Assembly: GCA_012184525.1 (NCBI GenBank)
Contig: WOFQ01000023.1
Coordinates: forward strand, 467,321-531,320
DNA length: 64,000 bases
Direction of reading: 5' to 3'
Source of the DNA: Xenoacremonium recifei
Lineage: Eukaryota > Ascomycota > Sordariomycetes > Hypocreales > Nectriaceae
Shown piece by piece: positions 1 through 11,311 of this stretch. The translations under genes were made by a program, and so were the position numbers. Numbering within the stretch: the first letter of the stretch is position 1; each line of letters begins with the position of its first letter. The notes below the pieces were generated by a model. It saw only the letters and a list, made by a program, of their open reading frames with translations. It searched no databases and was not told where the DNA came from.

Positions 1-1
1 A

Positions 2-457
2 GCGTATCTGAGATTGAACATTTCAATAGATGTCGTAATGCCCGCTATCACCACTCTCACGAAGACTTTCTGGCCAGTTATGGTCAATCAAAATGAGTAT
101 TACACGGGAGCAAGCTGGGAGTACGCTTATGCAGATGGGAGTCCTGGAATCGGCCTCTTCACAAGCCTCGGGCACCCATGGGGGAGCGCTCCCACGTACA
201 TCTATACGAACTATATCCTAGGAGTTCGGACGCAATGGAACGATAACATGAATACATACGAATGGATTTTTGATCCCATGTATGATGTTGCTACTGGTCT
301 TGGTCTGACGTGGGCAAACGGCACAGTGCCGTTGGCAAGCGGAGGTTATATTAAGGCGTCATGGGCTGTTGATTCAGGCTCTGCAAGTGGCTATACGTCC
401 AGTGTGTCGGTCATTCGCAATAGTGCCATTCAAGTAGCTGACATGAGCAAGAAATAA
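2..457 (+). CDS. C-terminal end of a GH78-like (alpha-L-rhamnosidase) six-hairpin glycosidase, partial
   Basis: The reading frame is open from the left edge to the stop at 457, so this is the 3' end of a larger gene. The translated segment has the closing pattern of fungal six-hairpin glycosidases. A GHPWGSAPT-type histidine/tryptophan turn is followed by a helix ending in LGV, then a GLGLTWANGTVPLASGGYIKASW segment that resembles the C-terminal beta-sandwich of GH78-like rhamnosidases. Such enzymes are normally secreted and release rhamnose from plant glycosides or polysaccharides. The in-frame ATG at 38 is internal, not a start. The catalytic acids and signal peptide lie outside the window, so activity cannot be judged. 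The family is read from the motif pattern, and GH78 versus a related six-hairpin family is not settled. Confidence 0.65.
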   Translation, partial: AYLRLNISIDVVMPAITTLTKTFWPVMVNQNEYYTGASWEYAYADGSPGIGLFTSLGHPWGSAPTYIYTNYILGVRTQWNDNMNTYEWIFDPMYDVATGLGLTWANGTVPLASGGYIKASWAVDSGSASGYTSSVSVIRNSAIQVADMSKK

Positions 458-946
458 GTTTTCTTTTCTTTTTCTTATGAACAGATTGTTTTCCTTCCTT
501 TCTCTTCCGTGGCTCCTTTAATGCAGGCGATTACAATTAGCTAAGCAGCTGTAACCCTATATTGTATCGAATGACGTTGTTGCAGAGTTGGACTCCCGTA
601 TGACATTACTTTGTTATATCAAGGTCCGGTGAATGAAACTTCTCTCTCTTGAATATAAATGGATGCAAATGGTCACTTCATGCCATGCCATGCCTGTTGA
701 GCGGATCACGTCTATCTGCCACTCCATCGACTCTTGTGCTTCGTTGGCCCCCTGCTCCAGGAGTTCTGTAAGACCCAATTTTTGAACATTCTCCTTCAAG
801 TGTGCTAAGTAATTGTCTAGAACTAATTTGTTTACGTTATCCCCTCTTCGATACATCTTTGCATAATATCCTCGGAAAAGTCGTTCGTGTCGTCCGGTTG
901 TAGATATGCTACCTTCTTTGCTCATTCGTTCCCCAAGTGCACCTAA
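458..946. other. Intergenic stretch between convergent genes
   Basis: This region lies between the stop of the glycosidase and the stop of the minus-strand RTA1-type gene. It holds 3' untranslated sequence of both. A minus-strand open frame at 614-925 has no recognisable motif and is more likely chance or UTR sequence than a gene. Confidence 0.5.
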
Positions 947-1900
947 TTATGCGACCATCTCGTCCATAAGATAGTTGCTATTCGAATCTGATGACTTGGC
1001 CCTCCGAGATATCGCAACATCCAAGTCATCGACATAATAGACCAATAACACGGCCATAACGCTCGTCATCAAAGTTGCGTCGAAAACGTAGAGGAAAGCC
1101 TCGTGCGCGATGATGTAACCGTCGTTGCCTTGAAGATACTCAATAACCCTAAATATGCTCCGTATCAAGATGATTGTGTTGACCGCGTACAAAACATTGA
1201 GATGTCTTCTGTGTGGTATCAGTTTTCCAGAGGCAGGCGTAGTGGGATGGGTCGAAATTCGTCGGTCGAAAACCACAGTCGAGATGATGAAGAACCCGAA
1301 GAAGACGATCTGGCAGAAAAGGCCTACAACAATGATTTTCTCCCCGATGTTGTACAGATCCAAGGTGCCACCAGCCTGGATGCCGCCACCACCGGCTTGA
1401 AGTGTAAACGAGACCACATCAGCAGTAACGAAAGTCCTTGTCAGCCATTTGACAGGTATGATAGACAAGTGCTCTGCGTGTAATGCGCGAATCAAACGGC
1501 CGAGTATCATGTAGATTGAGGCGGCATAGAGTGCCGGGGCGACGAGAATCAGGATGGCCTGGACGACGAAACCACCGATAGCCGTGTCATCGAAGTGCGA
1601 CCAGATGCGTCCACAATAACCAATTACCTGGACTGAATCATCTATAAGTCAGCAGCCAGTAAGGAGAGCATGCATTGGATAGTGGAATGCCAACTTACAC
1701 AGACCGCCGATGCAAAACGCGGTAAAATAAAGAGCATGGCTACCGCACAGTCGCCATATGTGCAGGGCTGTCAAGATGGTAAACGAGACCGCGAAGATTA
1801 TGGCCGCAGGCAGAGACGGGTCGTAGCGATATAATTGGAAGTTGAAGGCTGCAGCTGGTACTTGACTGGTTGAATTCCCAGCCAAGGTTGCGTTGTCCAT
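947..1900 (-). CDS. RTA1-like seven-helix membrane protein (lipid-translocating exporter family)
   Basis: Two exons, 1900-1699 and 1632-947, are joined across a 66-bp intron (GTAAGT...CAG) and give 295 residues. The join restores the family signature GGLFQVIGYCGR. It is followed by the conserved run of helices including ILILVAPALYAASIYMILGR, where RTA1 proteins keep an AP-x-L-x-AA-x-IY-x-x-LGR pattern. Seven hydrophobic segments are visible, with a short acidic and serine-rich cytoplasmic tail. Family members (yeast Rta1 and Rsb1) sit in the plasma membrane and are linked to sphingoid long-chain-base export and 7-aminocholesterol resistance. The substrate here is unknown. The gene is divergent from the Zn2Cys6 regulator at 2470, with about 570 bp between starts, so joint control is possible but not shown. 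Confidence 0.9.
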
Positions 1901-2469
1901 GTCTTTGCTGCCGGAAATCCCTCTTCGTGCGAGTGTAGGTACACGCGCTTGAAGATCAATAAACGGGCCTATAGCTCAACACCAGAGGAATCGCTTTCCT
2001 AGTGTTGGAGAAGGGATTGATGAAGAAAGATAGAGATACAGTCGCTGAGAGATTGCGAACAGAATGGTAGAGAGGGTCCGAGGCTTAATAACGATTTCCG
2101 AATTACAATAAGCAAACATAATGTCCCATCAACCGCATCTCTAAATCCACTTGAACCGTGGTTAATTACTGGTATGTCGCCGCTGTGGCTTATCAGAGAG
2201 GGCGAGTCATGTAGCCAAAAGAGATGTTTTTTTCTGGAGACACTCATACAAGCTCGCATGCTAAACGAGGGCTATACGAAGCTTTCGGTCTCCGATGCGA
2301 GCTTCCAAGGCCCACCTGGAGACCGCTGTACTGTGGCAGCGCCGCCCAAAACATTCACCCCCGTGACGCAAAACCGGACGATCCAGCCGCATCCAAAACT
2401 CTGCTCGAACATGCTTCTTCAACTCCCTCGTACACAACTCGTATTTGTCCACCGGTCCGCCAGAGGGCA
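1901..2469. other. Divergent promoter region, RTA1-like gene / Zn2Cys6 regulator
   Basis: This is non-coding space between the two outward-facing start codons. The plus-strand frame stays open upstream of 2470, but the first ATG that gives a normal short leader before the zinc cluster is at 2470. No repeated element stood out. Confidence 0.5.
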
Positions 2470-3790
2470 ATGTCGCAAGAAAGTAATTCCGAGAACACCC
2501 CTGGGAGGATAACAACAAAGGCGAATCGCAAAGCTCATCACAAATCTCGGAACGGCTGCAGGAGGTGCAAGGAGCGGCGCGTCAAGGTCAGTCAATTAAG
2601 ACGCACCTAAGTCGAGGCTTTCAGACCGCTTGCCGTCTGTTTTTCTTGCTTTTGAAATCGGACCTCTCACTCACCATTCCTCATAGTGCAACGAAGAGAA
2701 GCCGCTCTGCTTCAATTGCAGAAGACACGGTACGCCATGCATATATCCGAACCAAAACCCGCTTCCCTCGGCTCCTTCTCTGGGAGGTAGAGGGACCATT
2801 GGCGATAGGACACTGTCCTCTGGGTTGTCTGCCAATCCAGCCCGCATCTCTAGCAATACGTTTGAGTTGAACGACCTTGCTCTGATGCACCACTGGTCTG
2901 TCTCAACTAGCATCAGCCTATCCACTGCGCCCTGGATCAGACACCTATGGCAGATTGTCGTGCCCGGCCTCGCCATACAGCACAGTTATCTACTGCACGG
3001 CATCCTAGCCCTTGCGGCTCTACACATAGCATATCTTCAACCGGTTGACTGCAAAAACATTCTCGTGGACGCATCTATCCATCATACAAAGGCCATCGGG
3101 GAGTTTAGGGAAGCAATCGTCAACCTCGATGAGGAAAATCCCGACGCCGTCTTCACTGCCGCTATTATCAATATGTTTCACGTCATTTCCGTTACAGTAA
3201 GAGGTAGTCTCCCACCAAACGAGGATCTGTCAGATGCTTCCGAAGTACTAGACACCGAATGGGTCAGTATAGTCCGCGGATGCGGTGCGGTGCTTCTCCC
3301 CACGTACGAGGCAGTGTCTCGCGGTCCGTTTGGTGGCCTACTAGAGATTGGCGACTGGAATAAGCTTGATCCAGATGAGAATCCGAGCAAGGATGACGAA
3401 CGACTCTTGGCCCTGCAAGACAAGGTCTGGAACCCGGAGAAAGATTGGAACCACGAGACTTACACCAAGGCGTTGTACCTTCTTCGCCAAACGATGAAAT
3501 GGATGGACAACAACGCAACGTCAGATTCCAAAGTGTACTGGGCGGGCCCTTTCATATGGCTTCATCTCATTCCGGAGAATTATTTGCAATTGCTGAAGCA
3601 ACGCCAACCAGCTGCGCTGGTGTTGTTTGCTTATTACGGAGCTCTCGTTCACCGCTTGGACAACTTCTGGTGGGCTGAAGGCTGGGGGAAAAGGACTGTC
3701 GCTGTAATTGACCACTGTCTCGGGCAGTACTGGAGGTCACAAATAGAATGGCCGCTTCTGGTAGTTGGCCTTCGCACTGCAACTCCATAG
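2470..3790 (+). CDS. Zn2Cys6 transcription factor, Upc2/sterol-uptake-control-like architecture
   Basis: Exons 2470-2586 and 2687-3790 (intron of 100 bp, GTCAGT...TAG) encode 406 residues. The intron splits the zinc cluster exactly between CRRCKERRVK and the third cysteine. The joined motif is C-x2-C-x6-C-x6-C-x2-C-x6-C, at about residues 30-60. Downstream is the long helical fungal regulatory domain with a HHW...LWQIVVPGLA segment, ending in a WRSQIEWPLLVVGL-like block typical of Upc2-type regulators of about 400 residues. It probably acts in the nucleus. The target genes are unknown. Its neighbours are an RTA1 protein and a pseudogene, so the context does not reveal the pathway. The C-terminus may be slightly mis-called if a final intron exists. 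Confidence 0.85.
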
Positions 3791-4084
3791 TTGCCTTCTA
3801 AGAGTACAAAATAACACTCCAAACTAGAGTGCAACGTATTGGATCGACTCCTCCTATAGAATACTTGATCATGAGCGTGTTGCGGGTTAAGAAAAGGCAG
3901 TACTATTAGAAGTCCCCCAAGCTTCAAGGCCGATCCTTCGCTGAGGGTGCTGTCTGATAGGCACCTCATGGAAGCTAAGAAGCCCGCTGAAAGCGAGCGA
4001 GGTAACTACCCAACCCGTTTAAAACCCTGTCAATCCGCTTTCTCGTTTTCTGTGCAATCATCGACGTCAAGGCTCTAGCACATC

Positions 4085-4466
4085 ATGAGAACTAAATTCA
4101 GCTACGCAGCCTTTGATGCAGAGCCCCATCGGCCATCTTCCTCTGGTAAGCTTCATTCTCCAAGCCCGTCTTATTTGTGCATTATGTTTGATTCCCTGTG
4201 CCATCACCCAGGCCCTCGTCGTGTACCTATGCAACGAACGCCGCCAGAGAGGCGCCCTACCACTCTGCAAAGGTTGAAGCTGTAGTCGCAGAGATGAAGT
4301 CTAAGATGAAAGATGCCGACCTTGCACAAATTTTGGAAAACACGTTTCCAAATACCCTTGACACCACCGTGTCCTAGGTGTCATCTAATAAAAGCTCCCC
4401 GCAGGCTCACATTATCGCTGGTAATATGGATGCCTCTGGCAATAGCAGCCGTATGCTTCTTTGCTG
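4085..4466 (+). pseudogene. Decayed N-terminal fragment of a GH125 (Mug157-type) exo-alpha-1,6-mannosidase
   Basis: Short frames starting at 4085 and at 4228 resemble consecutive parts of one GH125 protein. First comes a HRPSSSG ... PMQRTPPE segment, like the SSGRY-PMQRPPPECRTF region. After a frame change comes VEAVVAEMKSKMKDADL, followed by LENTFPNTLDTTV, a close match to the family's FENxxPNTLDTTV. An IIAGNMDA piece (compare ITGDIDAMWLRD) follows the stop at 4375. The reading is broken by the frame change and by stops, and the match ends just after this motif, so the catalytic domain is absent. GH125 enzymes trim alpha-1,6-mannose. This copy cannot make one. The identity is read from motif similarity only. 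Confidence 0.55.
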
Positions 4467-5073
4467 CCAGAATGTGAGGCTCAGGAGTATATGTTTCAGG
4501 AAATTTGGGCAAACCTTCATTCCATCTCAATTCTCGAGTATATCCTCGGGCCCAAACCAGAGTGTCGCTTCGTCAACTCCAACACGGCGCTGCCCAATCC
4601 CGACTCCAATGCTCGTCAAGCAGTTCATAGCGGTGCTTATCACGACCATCCCAACTACCCATAGGTCGTCGTCCTGACTATTTGTCTCACCGATATCTCC
4701 CCTCGAATTAGTTCTACAGAGGTGTGGCCCGGAACTCATGCAATGTTATTCCAAAAAGTTTCATGTTTTTCAGCACAGGCCGAATCCGGAGATAATTCTT
4801 CTACGAACGGGCGAAGATCAATCCCCTGGCCAGATTACCATCCCTAAAGGCAACATCTGTTTCCGCGACTTACGCACATGGCACGCCGGCATGCCTAATC
4901 TATCCAACGACCCGCGCATCTTCCCCAAGTTCTATCAGTCTCCTCTTAGACTTCGGCTACCTTCTTCTGTCCGAGAAATGATTCGATCTTGGCCAAATGT
5001 TGACTTTGAGACGAAAACTGACTGGAAGGACGGGGAAATTGATCGTATGAACATTACTTTCGAAGCCAACTGA
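4467..5073 (+). pseudogene. Phytanoyl-CoA dioxygenase (PhyH) family pseudogene, lacking its N-terminus and frameshifted
   Basis: From about 4467 the sequence switches to PhyH-family motifs in pieces. EIWANLHSISIL and LGPKPECRFVNSNTALP lead to a VHSGAYHDHP segment, where the family keeps a metal-binding HxD. This runs into a stop at about 4662. The frame then continues with LTDISPRISSTEVWPGTH, corresponding to the family's MTPENGSTEIWPGTH, and hits a stop at about 4843. The 4738-5073 frame supplies IPKGNICFRDLRTWHAGMPN, containing the distal metal His region. At least two stop or frame breaks and a missing N-terminus argue for a dead gene. Intact members are 2-oxoglutarate/Fe(II) oxygenases common in fungal secondary metabolism. 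It abuts the GH125 fragment without a spacer. Confidence 0.7.
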
Positions 5074-5584
5074 ACCCAAGATCCAGATTTTGGAGTGTTC
5101 TCGGACGGCAATGGGATTCAGAATAAGATGTCCTTGGAAATTGAGCCAGAGGTGACAAAGAATGATTATTGGAAGCCAGGTGATCCCTGAGTGCTTGAGA
5201 GTTAGCCCCATTTGGAACTTATTTCTTGAACAGGATAATTGACCAAAATTTGTTTCGTTGTCAAGTTACGGTCCTTGAACCAGTGAGTTGTAAACGCCGA
5301 TGTCAACGCCGATATGGCGTGTTGGACGGATAGATTATATCCCCGATTCTACTCGAAAAGTCGACCAACGTGGGGTTTGGTTGGGCCATCAGAACCTCGC
5401 GACGCGAATCCCGATGCTGACCCGAGTCCGTATCTCGGGACAATAATCATTCCAGATTTTGGAGGATGCTCGAGTCCGAAAGGAAGTGAGATATATAAAT
5501 ACTTTGGTTGTCCATCAATCTTCGCAGAGAAATCATCACTCTATCAGCAATAAAGAAATATATCTCAGTACATTCTTTCAAATT
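5074..5584. other. Intergenic region with SDR promoter
   Basis: This region holds the 5' flank of the SDR gene. A TATA-like GATATATAAATAC run at about 5489 lies roughly 95 bp before the ATG. Nothing else was recognised. Confidence 0.45.
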
Positions 5585-6506
5585 ATGCGCTGGCTCATCA
5601 CCGGATGTTCCTCAGGCCTAGGCTTAGAGCTGGCTCGTGCTGTGCTCGAGGCTGGCCATGAAGTTATCGCCTCGTCACGAAACCCCTCCAATACCCCGGG
5701 TCTTGTTGCAGAGGTTGAGAGACGAGGTGGACACTGGATTCAACTTGATGTGTCGGCTCCGGATGTTGATGCTACGGTGAAGAAATGCATCGCAACCTTC
5801 GGGCCACTAGACGTTCTGATCAACAACGCTGGCTATGCTATTGGCAGCGTTCTTGAAGCAATATCGTAGGTCAACCGGGGCACCACCCTGTCTTCCGATG
5901 ACTCATACATTTCCTTTCAGGTCAGAGGCAGTTGAAAGGCAATTTGAAACCAACGTCTTCGGCACCGTGCGGACCATTCAAGCAGTCCTTCCCTCCATGC
6001 GGGCCAACAATGGCGGCACTATTGTGAACGTTAGCAGCGCGGAGATTTGGCATGCTCACCCATCTATCAGCATTTATGGGGCTTCGAAGGCTGCCTTGCA
6101 AGCCATGACAGAGTCTCTTCAGCTTGAAGTGAGTCCTTTTGGCATCCGAGTCCTGCTCGCTGTTCCCGGCGATATGCGCACACAATTTGTGAGCCAAGAT
6201 CGAATGAAGACAAATACCGTCGAAATCCCAGATGCCTACAAGGATACTCTTGCAGCTCAGGTATTCCACTTTCTAGTAGGGATGAATGGTACGCAAAACG
6301 GAGATCCTGTCAGAACGGCGAAGGTAATAGTGGAAGAAGTCATCAAGCCAACTATGACCAAGAACGGAAATGGCGAACAGTCGCCTTTGGTTGTTATGCC
6401 TTTAGGAAATGACAGTGTCTCGGGCATGAAGGCTAGAGCTGCAAAATTACTTCAAGCAGTTGAGGCGTTTGAAGGAAGAGCACTGGCTTGCGATTTTCCT
6501 GAGTGA
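5585..6506 (+). CDS. Short-chain dehydrogenase/reductase
   Basis: Exons 5585-5865 and 5921-6506 (55-bp intron, GTAGGT...CAG) encode 288 residues. The first residues form the Rossmann strand and the TGCSSGLG nucleotide-binding motif (residues 6-13). NNAG follows later in exon 1, then an NVSS strand and the catalytic YGASK (Y-x3-K), so the active site is complete. Position 8 of the fold and the ASSRNP segment after beta-2 suggest NADP(H), which is weak evidence. The length and the VPGDMRTQF segment fit the classical fungal SDR group annotated as 17-beta-hydroxysteroid-type or short-chain oxidoreductases. The substrate is unknown. It stands alone between a pseudogene and a convergent PLC-like gene, so no pathway is implied. 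Confidence 0.9.
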
Positions 6507-6694
6507 AAAGAAGACAATGAATCAGTGCATAGAACGAGGTCAAGATTAGCAATCCACAAATCCATTATTAACGTGGTCCCATCTCTAGTTGAGCTGGAAT
6601 TGAGTCTCATAAATTTCGTCGTAAAATATGGCCATTGTTCTATATTGCCTTGGCGAGACATTCCATTATCAGTGCCAATACTGCGTGCAGCCTC

Positions 6695-7725
6695 CTAAGC
6701 TACCCCGTTCAACTGGTTCTGAACACTGATGGCATCGCCGATACTGATATAGTCCAACTACAAGAGATATCAGTATTTTATCCTTTCATGGGCGCAAATG
6801 CTCTTTGATGCTTACCAAAATAACTTTGGGACCGACACCGTTGGTACTAATGCACTCCTCATACTCAGCCATAATCGATGCATTGCTATTTGTGGTGCCC
6901 GCAGCGACAGCGTCAGGGATGTCAATTCCAAGAATATCGTCATCAAGGAAGTGGTTCATGATGCCCATGAGTGTGTCCGGATTGCCGCCAGAAGGACGAT
7001 CGACGGAACATGAAGGGAAGCTACTGTCTGTGACGTCGTACGTGGTCTCCCAGAAATAGCTGAATTCGTCGTTGATGTAAGAGACCTCACTTGTGTCCGC
7101 ATGGTAGTCTAAGCCCCTTTTTAGCCACTTTTTCCCTTCATCCAGTCACAATATGCTGCGTTGTCACTCACCCATGAAGACGATCAACCGAGTACCATCA
7201 TCAATCAACTCTTGTAAAGTAGGCCAGTCATCCTGAGCAAGGACCCCATTTGGTGAGAATGCGTACTGGGTGAGGCCTGCACTCTCGAACACGGTACCGT
7301 ATTCTGTCACAGCTATTCCGTCACCGTTGGTCAGAAGTAGCGTGACTACTTCGTTGGCATTTGAGCCCAAGAAATCCGCAATAGGCTCGAGATATTCGGC
7401 CAAAGATCCAGCGTCTTCCTCTATGCAATAAGTGTGGCACATTTCAATGGTACCATCCTTATTGTGCGTCTGGCCCTGGAGGAAACGCACACCAGACGAA
7501 AGCTGGGTCGCCACAGACGTGTACTGGTTCTCCGTTGGCAAGATACCAACGAAGGCCGAGTCATGTGATCCTTTAGACATAATTAGACAGACCAATCAAT
7601 GCTTTCCTGGCCTACCTACCGACTTGATGCAATTCCGAGTACTTGAAACTGCATAGTTCGTCGTAACCATTGCAGGCGGCTGCCGCTGTGGCAGCAAAAA
7701 GGAACACAGACGCGAATTGCATCAT
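6695..7725 (-). CDS. Secreted PLC-like phosphodiesterase (TIM-barrel PI-PLC X-type)
   Basis: Four exons (7725-7620, 7570-7172, 7108-6816, 6757-6695) give 286 residues. The N-terminus MMQFASVFLFAATAAAA is a clear signal peptide, followed by CNGYDELC. The first splice rebuilds HQVGSHDSAFVG, carrying the family's catalytic-site histidine. The second exon has the barrel segment FLQGQTHNKDG and the MCHTYC strand, and exon 3 continues with FMDYHADT. The final exon supplies the closing LLDYISIGDAISVQNQLNG strand and helix. Family members are secreted or wall-associated phosphodiesterases of uncertain substrate, and only the barrel half of PI-PLC is present. Intron 1 is read with an AAG acceptor, which is unusual. 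The gene is convergent with the SDR. Confidence 0.85.
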
Positions 7726-9170
7726 GTTGGGCTTCCAGAGAGTCGCAGGTCCAGGTTGCTGGCTCCCAGGTCTCCCCTAACTGACGAGAAGGCCGCTTGA
7801 ATCATTTATACGTATATCCTAGACATTAGCTGAGCACGGACTAACCGCAGGACGGCAGGTCCCCCGAAGGATGCAACTGTCGCATTACCGAGGCGCAAAA
7901 GAGGATTGGAGGAGGGGATCGAATGATCAACGGAATAGCAAGACAGGAGGTCACTAGACGATCTCTAGATCAGGCGTCCAAGCCCCCATGAGGAAGGTCC
8001 TACATGAGGGCCACCCGCAAACCGCATTATGCAAATTGCCGCCCTGCCTTTGAAGCGCCATCTGCCAGATCTCATGCGCTGCACTGCTGGACACGTGGGA
8101 AGCGCTGGTGATAGGTGCAAGAGACTTCTCCGCACATCCATTAGCTTCCCTGTTCTTTCGGCAATGATCGTGGGATGTTTAGGTGATGCCATTGGAAGAT
8201 GCGAGATTGAAAAGTGCTACGCAAATGAAGAAATGATCGTCTCAGGAGGGCCGCTTCTTCCATCCCCAGTACCAACGCGGATTGGATGCCGTTCATTCCG
8301 CTAACGGACAGGGGTCGAGCGGTCCAAATCTTATGTTCCCTGCAACAAATTGATTAACGCCGATGCACACAGCAATATTGGGAAGATGCGTTGGCATCTT
8401 TGAGAGGACATGTTGACTCACAGTAAATTTTAATGAACTGGCCATTACGTTGCAACCCTATCTACAGTAGCCTACTTAAATGCATGTGATTGAACAGCAG
8501 CATCCAAGCCCGGGAATGGGCCGATGACTGGCGACAAATACAGGCTACGTTAGGGAGCGTGATATAGGGTAGTGTGGATAAATTCTTCACGTCGGACGAA
8601 TCTGATGATGGCGATACAGAACGTGGAGGTTAAATATCTTCTTGAGTGCAGGAATAATTTCCGAGCAATTATTGGTTAATACTAACTCACAGCTCCGATT
8701 TATAGATTGAACTACGCACGGAATTGACCTTATGTACGTTGTCTTCCGTTGCAGGCCTCGATCATTTCCCTGTCTGTCACCGAATTAACCGGACCATTTA
8801 CTGCAAAGCTTCAACTACATCCGTACGTCGTGTTTCACGTGCCAAACGTTCGTTCTTTTGGATCAGGATCTTCCCAAAGCCAAAGCTTGACTAACTATCT
8901 TACTCTGCCTTTCTTTATTGACATTTGATATGCTGTTCCTCGGCGCGTCAAGGCCAGAATGACAACAAACACGGCCCCACAAGTCCGAAGGGGGAGCCGA
9001 GTCCGCTCCGAACGGATCGGGTTCTCGTTAATCCGTTGGGCAGCTTATCGCAATTCCCAAGTTCCGACTCCACCAAGATGCTCTCCGGACCTTCAGCATT
9101 GTGGCTCACTTCGAGTGTAGATGGCGGCTAACCAGCCGATCTCTGGACATTGTTTCGGCTTGTAGCGATC
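7726..9170. other. Long intergenic region without a supported gene
   Basis: The 1.4 kb between the PLC-like gene and the regulator at 9171 contains only short frames (for example 8029-8304) with no motif or splice support. It probably holds two divergent promoters. No transposon ends or repeats were recognised. Confidence 0.5.
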
Positions 9171-11311
9171 ATGGAAACACCGAGCCGCCTGCGGTCCTAC
9201 GACACAGGCCTCGATGATGGTGCACCGCCGCCCAAACGGGCCAAGACCCTGGCGTGCATGCGGTGTCGCCGGCGTAAGGTGAGGTATATCGGATATCTTT
9301 TATAAAGTATTTTGAACTAATGTTACTTCCCTGAAGCAAAAATGTGACGATCAGAGACCTTGTGCCAATTGCTCCAGATCTGGCGAGCAGTGCACTGAGG
9401 CGCTGTCAGCATATTCTTCTCATCCAAGCCTCGCTCCACCTGAGTATGCCTATGGCCCCTGATGTAACTCATATTGGCAGCTGATCTCGTGATCTGATTT
9501 GATGCAGGTGGAATTCTTACATCAATTCCCTAGAGGAACGCATTTCGCGCCTTGAAGAGACCAACACCCAGTCCACTGTGCCAGTCTCCGACCCCCAGGA
9601 ATCATCGAGACGGCGCGTTTCTTTTGCATCGCGGAGTTCTCCAGCAATTGGTCTTTTGGCTACCTTTGCGCGTTCCGAAGATGGGCATCACTCTCCTGTG
9701 ACTCCACGTGACGGTGCTCAGGACAAGTGGTCACTCGAGCAAGGAACTGCCCTTGATAAACCTACCCAAGACGCACTCTTCAACACATATTACGACAAAG
9801 TCCACTGCAGATACCCTTTTCTTCGCCTCGACGAACTGAGAAATGTCAACACAAGACCAACCGAGCATTGGGTCGGTTACTTCATCAACATGATCTTCTC
9901 CATCGGAATTCTTTTGGAAAAGAAAGGGACTCCATCCCGCAATAGTCTTGATCAGTCATTTTATCGTCTCGCTGTAACGCGATACCTCTCGTCTGTCTTT
10001 GCTCAACAAGATCGCATTTTACACATCCAAGCATATCTATTGTTAGCCATGCACGCAATATACTCACCCTCAACTGAGCGCATTATATCAATTGCATCGG
10101 CAACAATGCGGTATTGTGTTATGGCACAGCTTCATTTGGCTGAGGCCGAACCCGACTCTGCAGATCTGGCTGGGAAGATCGAGATACAAATGCGCCGGCG
10201 GGTTTTCTGGTCAGCATATGCACTGGACAGAGCTGTCGGCACTATGTTTGATCTCCCATTCTCGATCCCAGACTTTCAAATTACTGTTAAAAAGTATGCA
10301 AACATCGACGATTACGAACTTGAAGAAAGCTGCGCTCGGGCTCTTCCGCATGACTTACAGAGCCGGCCAAGCTTTACGAACTTGTCTGCAGCCTTGCATG
10401 TGGTGTATTGCCGGCAAATCCAATCAGAGATTCTCAACACGACCCTCCACCGTGACTTTGGCAAGCAGTTTGACCGCCTGTCTAGTTGGCGTCTTCGTGT
10501 GCTGGAGAAGTTGGACCGATGGAAATCAATGTGTCATCAATACTCAGATACACAGTCAAAGAACTTTACGAGTAGTGAGTGGCTTCACATGATCTACAAC
10601 TACAGCTTGGCAATGCTCTATCAACCGACGAGGGCTACTGCAGCTGGAGCAGCGGGTGACTGGACAGTTAAGTCCTGTGTACAGGCCTGTCTAATCTTTC
10701 GCAAGTTCCAAAGAGAAACAGCTATCACCGAGCTCTGGCTAGGTCTCATTGCGCAGTTCAAGTGCGGAGTTGCACTCATTTACTGTTTCTTTGTCACGCC
10801 ACCTCACTTGAGATCACCTGCTTATACCCTTCCGGAAGTGTCAGAGGCTGTCAGAGCTTGCAGTGTCATCTTGTCGATTCTCGCCGAGCGGTGGCCGCAA
10901 TCCAAATGTTTGAGAGATGCTTTCGACATCTTGGCAAAAGAAATCCCGCTCTTTGAGCCAGTGCCTCTGACTAATAAGAGGATGGGACAAGAATCAACAG
11001 AAACTCTCCTGTCGCTTTTCGGACAATTAGAGATTATGGTAGTTCACCGAAACACTTTACGCATGATCAAGGAAATGGCATTAGACGAGTTTCCCCGCCC
11101 TCTAGCAGGAGGGCAAGATGCGCCTGCTCAGATGGAAGCCGCTGTTGATATTGCGCACTATGGAGAGACGAACTCAGACGTCACGGAAGACATCTTCCAA
11201 CCAGTCATGCCCTATAGCGCTCTGCAAGATCCAGTGGAGGTTGATTTGGAGGGATTTGATTACACGGCGTTGGCGTTTCCTGGCCACTTTGACTTGGGGA
11301 ATCCTTTTTGA
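9171..11311 (+). CDS. Zn2Cys6 transcription factor with fungal-specific regulatory domain
   Basis: Three exons (9171-9278, 9337-9443, 9508-11311) encode 672 residues. The first intron interrupts the zinc cluster between CMRCRRRK and QKCD. The completed motif is C-x2-C-x6-C-x5-C-x2-C-x6-C. A linker ends in WNSYINSLEERISRLEE, a coiled-coil dimerisation helix typical of regulators that bind paired CGG triplets. The large exon carries the fungal_trans middle homology domain with the RRRVFWSAYALDRAVG signature. Intron 1 appears to use an AAG acceptor. It is followed on the same strand by the aminotransferase, with MFS and aldolase genes beyond. The inference is that this is the pathway-specific activator of that group. 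Confidence 0.9.

Noticed and set aside
614..925. Minus-strand open frame of 103 residues downstream of the RTA1-like gene
   Set aside because: It has no motif, signal or splice support, and lies where the 3' UTR of the RTA1-like gene is expected.
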